Shown here: piece after piece, positions 8,520 through 17,679 of the stretch
Position numbering within the stretch: the stretch's first letter is position 1
Layout of the letters: the number at the start of each line of letters is the position of its first letter
NCBI GenBank assembly: GCA_001458075.1
Contig: LN899469.1
Location: 2,557,501-2,621,500, forward strand
Length of the DNA stretch: 64,000 nt
Reading direction: 5' to 3'
Source: Idiomarinaceae bacterium HL-53
GTDB taxonomy: Bacteria > Pseudomonadota > Gammaproteobacteria > Enterobacterales > Alteromonadaceae
Made by a program: the position numbers and the translations under genes
Notes under the pieces: model-generated
The model's input: the letters and a program-made list of their open reading frames with translations, nothing else
Database searches by the model: none
Told to the model about the DNA's origin: nothing

Positions 8520-9827
8520 TTACAGTTCTACACCTCTGTTTTGCGCTGTCTGGCGGATAAATCCAAGCCAGCTCTCTGCATTACGGCGAGTTGCCGAGTA
8601 ACGAGTTGCATTTTCCATCGCATTCAACGCTTGGCGGTACTGACGACTATAAAAGTGTGCTTCCGCAAGAGACATATAAAGACGACCCGTTAAAGCGTTG
8701 TCACTTGGCTCCAAATCGATCGCACGCTGAAAAGACTGCGCTGCACGTCGGTATTCTTCAGCCAATGCAAAGGCATCGCCTTGAGACCGAAGGTACGAAA
8801 TTTGATCTTCGCGTTCTTCAGCAAACTCAATCGCTTTTTCGTATGTTTCGGCAGCACGTTCAAACTCACGTGCAGTGTAGAAACTACGGGCTGCTGATGC
8901 CCAGTTCGACTCAGTTTCCTCGATATCGCCATTATCTAAGTGCCGAGACATCACAACACCCGCATGATAAGGAATGCTGCTATTCGAAAACATTTGAACT
9001 AGGTAACGAAAATCAGCCGAACGTTCCAAGTAGCCTGCATCATAAGCAATCGCCAACGTCGCAAGCGCTTTGTCAGTTTGTTCATTCAGTGCGTAAAACG
9101 CACCCAACTGGCTCCACCAACGAATTTCGCCTGGAAGTGCGTTCAGACCGTCTTCAAGAACACCTATCGCATTCGCAATATCGTCCTGCTCGTAATAAGC
9201 ACCGATCATGAGAACATAAGGATTCCGATTCGGCTCATCATAATGCTCTAGCGATTTTCTCGCGAAAACAACAACCCGATCGAAATTCTTCAGCTCCATG
9301 TGCGCTGCGGCCATACGAAACAGAATATCCGCGTCCCACTCACCTGAGAATTGAAGATAGCGCTGGAACGTATCAATCGCATCTTCATACTCTTCTTCTT
9401 GCAGCTGCAAGTTGCCTAACAATTGCAAAGAAGCACTCTGATCTGCAAAACTCAATAGATCATAGCTCACTGCTTCCTCAAGAAGCTCGAGCGCTCGCTC
9501 AGGTTGAGCTTCGTCCTCAGGCAGTGCCGCGTACATGGTACCCAGAAACCGCCCAATGTAGGCTTTCTCATAGTCAGTCCGCGGATTCACGTCTTGGAGT
9601 ACAACAATCGCTCCAGGAATGTCCTCTGCTTCATACAACTCGAACGCTTCAACAACGGCACGAGCAAGGCGATCCCCTAACGCAAAAGTGCGTCGGTTAT
9701 CTTTCATTGTTTGCAACTCATCTTCCGTAGGAATTGAGAAGCCCACATCAGTACCTTGCGCGTAAACAGGGAGCAAGCTCGCGCTAAACATTGATAACGC
9801 CGCTACTAATGAAATAATCAGCTTCAT
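8520..9827 (-). CDS. Periplasmic TPR protein of the TonB2 cluster
   Basis: A 435-residue protein with a signal peptide (cleavage near PVYAQG) and many helical tetratricopeptide-type repeats, for example QLLGNLQLQEEEYEDAIDTF and YRRAAQSFQRAIDLEPSDNA. TPR repeats are protein-binding scaffolds. It is the last gene of the DUF3450-TtpC-ExbB-ExbD-TonB-TPR operon and begins three bases after the tonB stop, so it is probably an accessory periplasmic part of the same energy-transducing machine. Its exact job is inferred from context only. A terminator follows. Confidence 0.85.
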   Translation of the reverse strand: MKLIISLVAALSMFSASLLPVYAQGTDVGFSIPTEDELQTMKDNRRTFALGDRLARAVVEAFELYEAEDIPGAIVVLQDVNPRTDYEKAYIGRFLGTMYAALPEDEAQPERALELLEEAVSYDLLSFADQSASLQLLGNLQLQEEEYEDAIDTFQRYLQFSGEWDADILFRMAAAHMELKNFDRVVVFARKSLEHYDEPNRNPYVLMIGAYYEQDDIANAIGVLEDGLNALPGEIRWWSQLGAFYALNEQTDKALATLAIAYDAGYLERSADFRYLVQMFSNSSIPYHAGVVMSRHLDNGDIEETESNWASAARSFYTAREFERAAETYEKAIEFAEEREDQISYLRSQGDAFALAEEYRRAAQSFQRAIDLEPSDNALTGRLYMSLAEAHFYSRQYRQALNAMENATRYSATRRNAESWLGFIRQTAQNRGVEL

Positions 9828-9830
9828 TGT

Positions 9831-10445
9831 TTAACTCCCATCCATATTGAAATCGAGTTGAACCACTATACCTTCCTGTCGCTGAGGCACACCGTCGACC
9901 ATCTTCGGAGCATAACGCCAGCGCATTAACGCCTGGCGAGCTTCTCGGTCAAATACACGGCGCGGCTCTGCTTCAATCACTTCGACATCTTCAACACCAC
10001 CGGTTTCATTGATGGTGAAGCGCAACCGCACCCAACCTTCAATACCGTCCCGAGCTGCAGCGGGTGGATAGCGAGGTTCAACCCGAACTAAGGGTTGCGC
10101 ATCACCATCTCTCGCCATGCCTGTATTTGGACCAGAAAGTCCAGTATTTGCGGCCCCTAGATCAACGTTTCCAAGATCTAAGTTGAAGCTTACCGCGTCG
10201 TCACTTGATTGTGGCTCTTGCGGTGGGCTATCTGGCGGCTGTTCTGGCGGCTCCGGAGGTGGTGGCGGAGTCCGACGTCGTGTATCAACGTCTTGATCCG
10301 CCTGTGTTTGAACGATATCAATTGTAGCCGGGGCTTCAGGCGGCTCGTTCCGCGTCTCCCCGCCACTGATTAAGAATGCCATTAAGACAAACAGAGCGAA
10401 GGTGACAGCAGCGCCTAGTAATATTGATACTAATACGCGCACCAT
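9831..10445 (-). CDS. tonB2: TonB-family energy transducer
   Basis: A 204-residue TonB. It has an N-terminal membrane helix (residues 3-27), a Pro-rich periplasmic spacer with PPPPPEPPEQPPDSPP, and a C-terminal TonB domain from PLVRVEPRYPPAAARDGIEG through VIEAEPRRVFDREARQALMRWRYAP. It carries proton-motive energy from ExbB/ExbD to outer-membrane receptors. It starts right after exbD on the minus strand. The short spacer fits the TonB2 class, which in vibrios needs TtpC. The two receptors at 1,032 and 13,911 are likely clients. Confidence 0.93.
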   Translation of the reverse strand: MVRVLVSILLGAAVTFALFVLMAFLISGGETRNEPPEAPATIDIVQTQADQDVDTRRRTPPPPPEPPEQPPDSPPQEPQSSDDAVSFNLDLGNVDLGAANTGLSGPNTGMARDGDAQPLVRVEPRYPPAAARDGIEGWVRLRFTINETGGVEDVEVIEAEPRRVFDREARQALMRWRYAPKMVDGVPQRQEGIVVQLDFNMDGS

Positions 10446-10447
10446 AA

Positions 10448-10849
10448 TTAATCGTTCTCCGCTGCTATTGAAATTTGGGCGATACCCGCTTCCTTAATCT
10501 GGTCCATGACCTTCACAACGATACCATGCCGCGCTCCATCATCAGCTTGAATTACCACCATATCGGTAGGCTGTTCTGCCAACAAACGCTCCAGGTTAGC
10601 GCCTACGCGCTCAACGTCCACTTGACGTCGATCCATCCATACCTCACCGTTTTCACGGATTGCGATAAAGATGTTTGCAGAAGGCTTACTCGTCGCCTGT
10701 GAAGCTTCAGGACGATTAACATCGATACCTGCTTCTTTCACAAACGAAGTCGTTACGATAAAGAAGATCAACATGATGAATACGATGTCAAGCATCGGAG
10801 TCATGTCTAGTGCTGCTTCTTCCTCTTCGCGTATACGTTTACGTGCCAT
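10448..10849 (-). CDS. exbD2: ExbD proton-channel subunit
   Basis: A 133-residue ExbD/TolR protein. Its single membrane helix contains the conserved aspartate in TPMLDIVFIMLIFF, and the periplasmic domain ends VVKVMDQIKEAGIAQISIAAE. It forms the inner-membrane proton channel with ExbB. It lies between exbB (12-base gap) and tonB (2-base gap), a tight operon arrangement. Confidence 0.95.
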   Translation of the reverse strand: MARKRIREEEEAALDMTPMLDIVFIMLIFFIVTTSFVKEAGIDVNRPEASQATSKPSANIFIAIRENGEVWMDRRQVDVERVGANLERLLAEQPTDMVVIQADDGARHGIVVKVMDQIKEAGIAQISIAAEND

Positions 10850-10861
10850 AATTCTTCTCTC

Positions 10862-11389
10862 TTAATGATGAGGCATGCTATCAATTAGGTTTGCTTTCTC
10901 GCGGTTGATTCGTGAATCAAGACGCTGAACAAAAAACATTCCAGACAATGCTGCCACCATTCCCGACATGGTCGGGATTGTCGCCATTGAAATACCGCCA
11001 GCCATGAGACGCGGGTTACCAGTACCCTGTACCGACATGATTTCAAATACTGTAATCATCCCGGTGACCGTTCCGAAAAGGCCGATTAACGGACAGATCG
11101 CAATGGTAGTCTTTAGCAGCAGCATTCGCGCTGATAAATTATCCGACGCTTTGGAAATCCATGCTTCACGGATTCTATGTGCGTACCAAGAGGTGGTGTC
11201 TTCCCGATTGTGCCACTTCTGGATGATCTGTTCCCGCTCGCGCGGGAACACACCCAAAAGGTACCAATAGCGCTCGATGAGTACGATCCACATCAATAAC
11301 AACGCTATTGCCACCAGGTATAAAACATTACCACCGGTGCCAATAAAATCCCTGACAGTTTCCCAAAGCCCCATCAGGTACAATTCCAT
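10862..11389 (-). CDS. exbB2: ExbB proton-channel subunit
   Basis: A 175-residue MotA/TolQ/ExbB family protein with three membrane segments and the characteristic LIGLFGTVTGMITVFEIMSV motif followed by GGISMATIPTMSGMVAAL. It is the short ExbB of the TonB2 cluster, distinct from the longer TtpC upstream, which carries the same core plus an N-terminal periplasmic extension. It begins three bases after the TtpC stop. Confidence 0.94.
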   Translation of the reverse strand: MELYLMGLWETVRDFIGTGGNVLYLVAIALLLMWIVLIERYWYLLGVFPREREQIIQKWHNREDTTSWYAHRIREAWISKASDNLSARMLLLKTTIAICPLIGLFGTVTGMITVFEIMSVQGTGNPRLMAGGISMATIPTMSGMVAALSGMFFVQRLDSRINREKANLIDSMPHH

Positions 11390-11392
11390 GGC

Positions 11393-12781
11393 TTATTCCC
11401 CTTTCGCCGCTTGGGTCGAGTTGGTTTTTTCAGCGTGCTCGGCAACGATGCCCGCAGCTTGCTCATCAATTACATGAAGAATTGATTTCGCACGACCGGC
11501 CACAATACTGTGTACAATAATCAATGGCAACGCAGCGATTAGACCTAAAGCAGTCGTAACCAACGCCATTGAAATGTCACCTGCCATGATTCTTGGGTCA
11601 CCCGTACCAAACAAGGTAATTGATTGGAAGGTACCGATCATACCGATAACGGTACCCAATAGACCCATCAACGGTGCGATCGCAGCGAGAATCTTAATAA
11701 TGCTTACACCACCTTCGATGCTTGGAGTCTCGCGAAGAATCGCCTCATCAAGCTTCAACTCAAGGTTCTCTACATCGGTCGAGCGATTCGCGTGGTAAAC
11801 CTTCAAGATACGTCCGAGCGGGTTGTTATCAGTCGGATTGTCAGTGTTTTTCAGCTGTGTACGAATCTTCGCGCCAATCGCCGTTAATGTGACTAACTTG
11901 TAAATCGCAATGATGAAACCTAACGCTAACAAGACGGTAATCGCATAACCTACCGTGTCACCGTTATGATAATGCTCCATCAAAGTCGCTTTCTGCGTTA
12001 ACAAGCTTAGAATCTGACCACGCGACGGATCAATAAATACCGCTTCTGAGCCTGTTTCTGTATCTTCAAAATCATCAGCAGCCGCGAGCACGTGTCCCGC
12101 TGGTTGACGAGCAATCGGTTGAACTTGACCAGTCGAGTCATTGTATAACAAGTACTCACCGTCAGAGATCAGGTTAAATGAACCAATACGGATTACGTCA
12201 CGAACCTCAGTACCACCTTCTAACAATGAAACTTCTGTCTCGAATCGAGATACTTCTCCAGATTCAGTCATTTCAGTCAAAAGCGCTAACCATAACTCTT
12301 CTAGCTCGGCGATGTTTGGAAGCTCACGTGCTTCTGCAAGTGATTCCAACACTTCATGACGCCCTGGATACTGAGCACTAACGATAGACGTAGAGATACG
12401 GCCGATTGTATCGGTCGCTGAGCCACGAATAACACCGAAAATCTCGCCCAAAGTACCGATCATATTATCTAGTTCGGTTTCTTTGTTACCAATATCGATT
12501 TCGTTCTGAGCATACTCTTCTTGCAAACGAGTGCTACGAGCTTCTTCGTTTGCGAGTTGCTGCTGAGCTTCACGCAACAACGCCTGTTTGTCTGCGCGAT
12601 CTTGACGGAAAGCGCGCTCGCGCGCCTGATCAATTTGCTGATTTTCCTGACGGCTTTGTTGAACCTGCTCAAGAAGCTCTTGTAACGTCTGCGCTTCTTG
12701 TGCAGAAGCAGTAAATGACGCACCTGCAACCAATGATAAAGCTGCTGCGGCGCTTATTAAAGTTTTCATTACCTGTTTCAT
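11393..12781 (-). CDS. ttpC: TtpC-type ExbB-like protein with periplasmic coiled coil
   Basis: A 462-residue protein. A signal-like helix and a long Gln/Glu/Arg-rich coiled coil (about residues 30-110) are followed by a mid region and three membrane helices. The ExbB core includes APLMGLLGTVIGMIGTFQSI and GDISMALVTTALGLIAALP. This plan matches TtpC, the fourth component of vibrio TonB2 systems. Its start overlaps the DUF3450 stop by four bases, implying translational coupling. TtpC is thought to help TonB2 reach or energise receptors; that role is taken from the family, not shown here. Confidence 0.88.
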   Translation of the reverse strand: MKQVMKTLISAAAALSLVAGASFTASAQEAQTLQELLEQVQQSRQENQQIDQARERAFRQDRADKQALLREAQQQLANEEARSTRLQEEYAQNEIDIGNKETELDNMIGTLGEIFGVIRGSATDTIGRISTSIVSAQYPGRHEVLESLAEARELPNIAELEELWLALLTEMTESGEVSRFETEVSLLEGGTEVRDVIRIGSFNLISDGEYLLYNDSTGQVQPIARQPAGHVLAAADDFEDTETGSEAVFIDPSRGQILSLLTQKATLMEHYHNGDTVGYAITVLLALGFIIAIYKLVTLTAIGAKIRTQLKNTDNPTDNNPLGRILKVYHANRSTDVENLELKLDEAILRETPSIEGGVSIIKILAAIAPLMGLLGTVIGMIGTFQSITLFGTGDPRIMAGDISMALVTTALGLIAALPLIIVHSIVAGRAKSILHVIDEQAAGIVAEHAEKTNSTQAAKGE

Positions 12782-13566
12782 TCTGCATTCTCCGCGGCAA
12801 ATACTGGAAGACGTACGATATCGAACGCAGTTTGACGACGTGACATACGAATCGCCTGAGTTAACGGACTCAAGAAACTATCGTCAGCTTCTGACCACTC
12901 ACGTGCTTCGTTGTCCCACAACCATGCAGATTGTCCATCGAGCGTTTGCGCCATAAATACCACACGGCCCATGTGGAAAAAATCTACCGCGATTTCTTCA
13001 CCATCGATGTTCAAATTACCGCTGTATGAGTTTGGTCCTACACCGTAGTCCATCTCAATTTGGTACGCTTCAATGATCAAACGGAATTTTTCTGAATCCG
13101 TTACATCTGAACGTACCATCACGTCACGGAGACGCTGCACACGAGCTTCGCGTGATTCACTATGAATTGGAATGTCCAATCCAACGAACTCGTCTAAAGC
13201 GTCAATCATTTTGTACATCAAAGGAACCACGCCTTGGCGCGTTTCTTCGATACCATCGATTTGACGTTGCAATGATGCAAGCGTCGCATTCTGGTCATCA
13301 ACTAAACGCTGAACGTGATCGTTATAGACTTTCAAAGCTTCGTATTCAGCCACTACCGCGCGGTAGTCAGCTAATAAATCACGGCTTTGGTCGAACAGCG
13401 AATCAATACGCTCCTGCGATGCTGCCTGACTACGATGCGTCTGAGTTTGCTCAGACTGCAGCTCTTGCAAGCTTTGCGCGTTAGCTGCAACTAACCCGCT
13501 TCCCGCTAGCGCTGCCATACCAATTACGGCGGCAGCGATTTTGCTTCGTTTGATAACTGTGGTCAT
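12778..13566 (-). CDS. DUF3450 periplasmic coiled-coil protein
   Basis: A 262-residue protein with a signal peptide (GLVAANAQS) and a long N-terminal coiled coil (about residues 30-100). A conserved domain containing VPLMYKMIDALDEFVGLDIP and FHMGRVVFMAQTLDGQSAWLWD marks it as DUF3450. This family is almost always encoded just upstream of TtpC/ExbB/ExbD/TonB genes, as here, and is presumed to be a periplasmic partner. The ATG at 13,566 has GGGA upstream; the frame's TTG three codons earlier is less likely. It is the first gene of the operon. Confidence 0.88.
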   Translation of the reverse strand: MTTVIKRSKIAAAVIGMAALAGSGLVAANAQSLQELQSEQTQTHRSQAASQERIDSLFDQSRDLLADYRAVVAEYEALKVYNDHVQRLVDDQNATLASLQRQIDGIEETRQGVVPLMYKMIDALDEFVGLDIPIHSESREARVQRLRDVMVRSDVTDSEKFRLIIEAYQIEMDYGVGPNSYSGNLNIDGEEIAVDFFHMGRVVFMAQTLDGQSAWLWDNEAREWSEADDSFLSPLTQAIRMSRRQTAFDIVRLPVFAAENAE

Positions 13567-13910
13567 AGTTCCCAACCAATTTGACTTAACTTTACTTACT
13601 ACCCTGATTGCTTGTTTTTATAGAAGTTCAAGCTTGAGAGTAAGCTCCAGTTGTGTGAGTGATGAAAAAAGTTTAACACCAAAAACAAGCCATTTAAAAA
13701 ATGGCATTGCCTGAATACTCCCACGATCAGCGCGAGTCTGTCAACCGCACAAAACGCCATTGAACGTGCATTGGGTGTAAAGAATCGAAGTTTTAATCAA
13801 ACTGTCACATTCTCATTTACAAAAATTCCATAAAAAAAGCCGACTCACGAGGAGTCGGCTTTATTGGTCTTACCTGTTTCAGGTTTCTAAAAAAGCTCTT
13901 AATAAACCAA
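13567..13910. other. Intergenic region upstream of the TonB2 operon
   Basis: About 340 bases with no gene. On the minus strand a TATAAA box near 13,613-13,618, about 50 bases upstream of the DUF3450 start, is a possible -10 element; no good -35 is visible. A TCAAGCTTGA palindrome lies at 13,628-13,637, and a GCCATTT/AAATGGC hairpin at 13,689-13,705. The terminator of the second receptor fills 13,832-13,862. Confidence 0.4.
13832..13862 (-). terminator. Intrinsic terminator after the second TonB receptor
   Basis: A 10-bp stem (13,836-13,845 with 13,853-13,862), seven-base loop, and seven T on the minus strand. It lies about 50 bases beyond the receptor stop, so the receptor and the TonB2 operon are probably separate transcripts. 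Confidence 0.87.
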
Positions 13911-16655
13911 TTAGAAAGTCTGAGTGATACGGAAGTAAGTGATACGGCCGTATGCGTCATACAGGTTAAAGTTGTAGTTACGACCATCGAAGCCGATTAA
14001 CTGTGGCTCTTCTTCGGTGATGTTACGCGCACCCACTACCAAACGAGTTCCAGTAGCTAACTGATAGCCTACTTGTAAATCGTGAGTAGTCCAAGCGTCA
14101 ACGAGTCCTGACTCTCCACTCGGTCCATCTACGCTAGGAATGTGGTTGATGTTCCACGCAACTGTAAAGTCGCCCCAATTATAGATGTTGCTCAAGTTCA
14201 AGCGATACTCTGGTAGATCTTGGTCGCCAACGAAGTTACGACCACCATCGATAGTGTAAGAATTAACATAACTCATTTGGAAATTCTGGTCTAATGTACC
14301 AGCACCGCCAAAATCGAAGTTAGTTCTTACATTGATGTCGATACCATCAGTTTCTAGCACACCTTCGTTCACTGTTCCGCGCACAATACCAGTGATTGCA
14401 TTCGTTGCTGGGTCACGAGTAATAGAGAACGCATCAGGGATCGGGTCTCCAGTCGCATCGCGATTGATAATGGTCTGAGCACCCAAAGTCGATATCAGAT
14501 CTTCGATTTCGATGTTGTAGTAGTCAGCCGTCATGTTTAACCACTCAAGTGGCTGCCATGCTAAACCTAACGCATACTGAGTTGACTGTTCTGAACCTAA
14601 GTCTGGATTCGCAATCACAGTTGACTGCACCTGAACGTTACAGTTTGCAGCTTGTCCAAACGCCACACACGTGTCTTCGTCAGCAATAGAATCGGCAGAC
14701 AGAGACGGTTGTGCAGTCAACACGTCAAGTGAAGGTGCACGGAAGCCCTGACCATAAGAACCACGAACTACGAAGCTATCCATTGGAGCCCAACGGAACG
14801 AAACTTTTGGTGAAAAGTCGTTACCGTAGTCTGAGTATTTGTCGTACCGGCCTGCAATACTCACTTCGAAGTCGTAAGTGAACGGTAACAATGTTTCGAA
14901 GAACACTGAACGCACAGTACGGTCACCGCCAGCACTTGAACCAGAAGAACCACCTACCGAGCCAGACTCAGATAACGAGTCGTACTTGTCTTTGTAAGTC
15001 TCTTTACGGTAATCAGCACCAAGTACGAACTGAACAAAGCCGCCATTCATTTCCGCTACGTCGAATGCACCAGAGATGTAGGCTTCGTCTTGGTCAAACT
15101 GACCGCGACGTGAAGTCGTTACGTTCATACCACGAAGTGTATCTTCATAAGTACGACCATATTCCTCTAGGTACGCGTCGGCAACTGCTGGATCGCTGAA
15201 GCGCTCACCAAACGGGTCGCGAAGGTCATAAGAACCATCGTTTACGTAGTTACGTGCTACAGAGGATAGCAAATAGTTCTCACCAGCATTCGTAGTTCTT
15301 GAAGTGTTTTTACGAACACCGAAGTCCCAATCGATCTCCATGAAACGACCTTCTGCACCTACGAGTAGATCGTTCACTACAGCCGTTAAGAAGTTATCAC
15401 GGTTACCGAGTGCCGCGAAACGGTGCCAGTAATCAACAGGTCGTGCATTTGGGTTACCATCTGCGTCGGCAGTGCGAGGGTCATACGCCCAACCGTCTGG
15501 GTTCGTTGGGTTATTCGGACTGTCAGAGTTAACACGGCGGTTCGTATCGTTCAATGCAGGAGCGTAACGACCAAACGACTTCGTTTGTGATGAACTTGCG
15601 TTCATGTAAACAGTCCAATCGTCGTTCACGTCAACTTCACCACGAACGAACAGTGCACGGTTACCCGTAGAGGCTTCGTTTGCGTTAGTTGAGTTAAAGT
15701 CAAAACCACAGGCTTGTAATGCGTCGTCGCCATCAATGACCTGACCATTTGAACCTAAGTTGAAGTTTTCAGCACCACATCCACCAGGTATCGCGTTGAA
15801 GCCTGGCATGTATCCAGGAACGATTTCACGAATCGTGGTGTCTTCGTCGTCCGGATTTGCTTCGTAGAAATCTTCCAGTGCCTGATTGCCCTCAGCTGTA
15901 ATCGTGTCAGTCCAGTTGTTCCCATAAATTGAGAATGCTGTTGTATTCCAAGGATAGGCGTTTTCAAAAATAATATCACGGTCGTTCCAAGAAACACCAC
16001 CGATTAAGCGAGTACGGTCGCTAGAAGAGCCGAATACTGCTGAACCTTCTTCACGGTCACCCCCTTCAGAAGGAAGGCTCACAGTCGCGCCACCTAAGCG
16101 AAGCTCTGCACCGTTGAAGTCTGAACGTAATACGATGTTGATTACACCACCGATTGCGTCAGAACCGTATACTGCTGATGCACCGTCAGAAAGAACTTCG
16201 ATACGTTCAACAGCAGCAAGTGGGATTGAGTTCAAATCTTGAACCTGACCACTCAAAGGAGTTTTTGGTAATCTGCGGCCATCGATCAAAACCAATGAAC
16301 GAGATGCACCAACACCTCTCAAGTTAATTGTAGAAGCACCTTGTAGTGAACTACCAGATTGCGGACGGAACGAACCACTACTGTTAAAAGTAGTGTTACG
16401 AATTACGTCAGCGATTGAAGTTTCACCAGACAAGTTGATGTCTTCGCGGTTAATAACTGTTACTGGAAGATCACCTTCCATGTCAGTTCTTTGAATGCGT
16501 GAGCCTGTTACTTTGATACGCTCAACGCGCTCTTCTTCTGCTGCTTCTTCTTCGCCTTGCTCTTGCGCGTTGGCAACGCCAGTCATCGCAGTCGCAGTTG
16601 CACCGAACATCAGTGCTAAACGAATAGATTTAGCTAATTTACTATTGGTGTGCAT
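13911..16655 (-). CDS. TonB-dependent outer-membrane receptor
   Basis: A 914-residue receptor. The signal peptide is cut near GVANAQEQ and followed by an acidic stretch. The plug domain shows RIKVTGSRIQR, NLRGVGASRSLVLIDGRR and DGASAVYGSDAIGGVINIVL, and the beta-barrel ends ...YFRITQTF with terminal Phe. The ATG at 16,655 has AGGGAGA upstream. It lies directly before the DUF3450-TtpC-ExbBD-TonB-TPR operon on the same strand, so that system probably powers it. The plug wording is of the broad class seen for peptide or glycan uptake, but the substrate is unknown. Confidence 0.92.
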   Translation of the reverse strand: MHTNSKLAKSIRLALMFGATATAMTGVANAQEQGEEEAAEEERVERIKVTGSRIQRTDMEGDLPVTVINREDINLSGETSIADVIRNTTFNSSGSFRPQSGSSLQGASTINLRGVGASRSLVLIDGRRLPKTPLSGQVQDLNSIPLAAVERIEVLSDGASAVYGSDAIGGVINIVLRSDFNGAELRLGGATVSLPSEGGDREEGSAVFGSSSDRTRLIGGVSWNDRDIIFENAYPWNTTAFSIYGNNWTDTITAEGNQALEDFYEANPDDEDTTIREIVPGYMPGFNAIPGGCGAENFNLGSNGQVIDGDDALQACGFDFNSTNANEASTGNRALFVRGEVDVNDDWTVYMNASSSQTKSFGRYAPALNDTNRRVNSDSPNNPTNPDGWAYDPRTADADGNPNARPVDYWHRFAALGNRDNFLTAVVNDLLVGAEGRFMEIDWDFGVRKNTSRTTNAGENYLLSSVARNYVNDGSYDLRDPFGERFSDPAVADAYLEEYGRTYEDTLRGMNVTTSRRGQFDQDEAYISGAFDVAEMNGGFVQFVLGADYRKETYKDKYDSLSESGSVGGSSGSSAGGDRTVRSVFFETLLPFTYDFEVSIAGRYDKYSDYGNDFSPKVSFRWAPMDSFVVRGSYGQGFRAPSLDVLTAQPSLSADSIADEDTCVAFGQAANCNVQVQSTVIANPDLGSEQSTQYALGLAWQPLEWLNMTADYYNIEIEDLISTLGAQTIINRDATGDPIPDAFSITRDPATNAITGIVRGTVNEGVLETDGIDINVRTNFDFGGAGTLDQNFQMSYVNSYTIDGGRNFVGDQDLPEYRLNLSNIYNWGDFTVAWNINHIPSVDGPSGESGLVDAWTTHDLQVGYQLATGTRLVVGARNITEEEPQLIGFDGRNYNFNLYDAYGRITYFRITQTF

Positions 16656-17154
16656 GTAAGTTCTCCCTGGATCACTTATTGTGATTTTTAGGTTTATATA
16701 ACCTCTGGTTTTACCCTTTGGTCTAAGCTTCGATCAGCAAATTTGCTAACCAATCGAATCCGATACTAATCAAAAAAAAACATAGTGGCAACACTTGTGA
16801 AACAAGGAATGTCATAATTTTGTACAACCTTGAAAACACGGGGTGAGTTGACCTTCTGTACACAAACACAAACGAGAAACGCACAAAAACTCAATTACAC
16901 TATAATTTTCAATGAGTTAGAAAAGAGCAGAACGTTTCGAAAAGTTTAAGTAGCAAGGGAACTGCACGTAACTTCCCGAAATTTCTTTTAAATCTCGCTC
17001 TGACTATAGCAAAGCGCATACGCTTGGCAAGATGTTTTTTCAAGATTTACTTAACCAATGTGTCAATTCTGCAATGTTCTTCATGACACTCAGAGGTATC
17101 AGTGGCAAACTCACTGGCCATGAAAAGTAATTTTCTAGAAGGCAATTAAAACGA
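16656..17154. other. Divergent 499-base intergenic region
   Basis: No gene seen. It separates the leftward receptor from rightward priC and must hold both promoters. A 12-bp perfect palindrome AGCAAATTTGCT lies at 16,736-16,747, about 80 bases upstream of the receptor start, a candidate operator. A nine-A run and several AT-rich tracts follow. I could not pick convincing -35/-10 pairs. Confidence 0.45.
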
Positions 17155-17679
17155 ATGACTCAATCTCAACCGACATTGTTCTCAGCACTTTTCGAAAAAC
17201 TTGAGCAACAATGCCAGCAATTTGAAGGTGAGCTCAACAAGCAGTGGTTTGAAGACTCTCTATTTCAAACTCGCTCCACCTATTTGCGAGAGTATATCCG
17301 AGAAGCTCGAAACAACGCGGAACGTCTTTTGCAGTTATCACCGGAAAAAAAAGGCTATGATTGGTTGGCCGAGCGGCTAGAAGCCCAGCTCAATGCGCTT
17401 TCACGCGCGCTATTTCGCTTTCAGCCACCTATGGCAGAAGAGGCCCACGGCCTGCCAGCAGAAAACGCATCGGTGCTTCGCAAGCTACACGGAACACTCG
17501 TTACCTATCGAGGCTATGAAACCCGACTTGAGGATCAACTCCGCTTAGCGCAGGCAGCCCCTTCGAACACTATATCTCAAACACTTGTACTAAAAACTCA
17601 GCAAAGGCTTCAAAATTGCCAAAAGGCCATTGCTGATCTTGAAAGAAAAATTGCACTTGCGGAAGAAAAACAACGCTAG
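17155..17679 (+). CDS. priC: Primosomal replication protein PriC
   Basis: A 174-residue, largely helical protein matching the PriC family: LFQTRSTYLREYIREA near the middle of the first half, WLAERLEAQLNALSRALFRF, and a C-terminal coiled coil ending in Lys/Glu-rich helices. Length matches E. coli PriC (about 175). PriC helps restart stalled replication forks by loading DnaB. Its stop overlaps the convergent tryptophan dioxygenase stop by four bases, so the two genes end on each other. Confidence 0.82.
   Translation: MTQSQPTLFSALFEKLEQQCQQFEGELNKQWFEDSLFQTRSTYLREYIREARNNAERLLQLSPEKKGYDWLAERLEAQLNALSRALFRFQPPMAEEAHGLPAENASVLRKLHGTLVTYRGYETRLEDQLRLAQAAPSNTISQTLVLKTQQRLQNCQKAIADLERKIALAEEKQR

Noticed and set aside
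8591-9211. Forward frame of 206 codons opposite the TPR gene
   Set aside because: Shadow of a well-supported gene; composition is odd and no motif is present.
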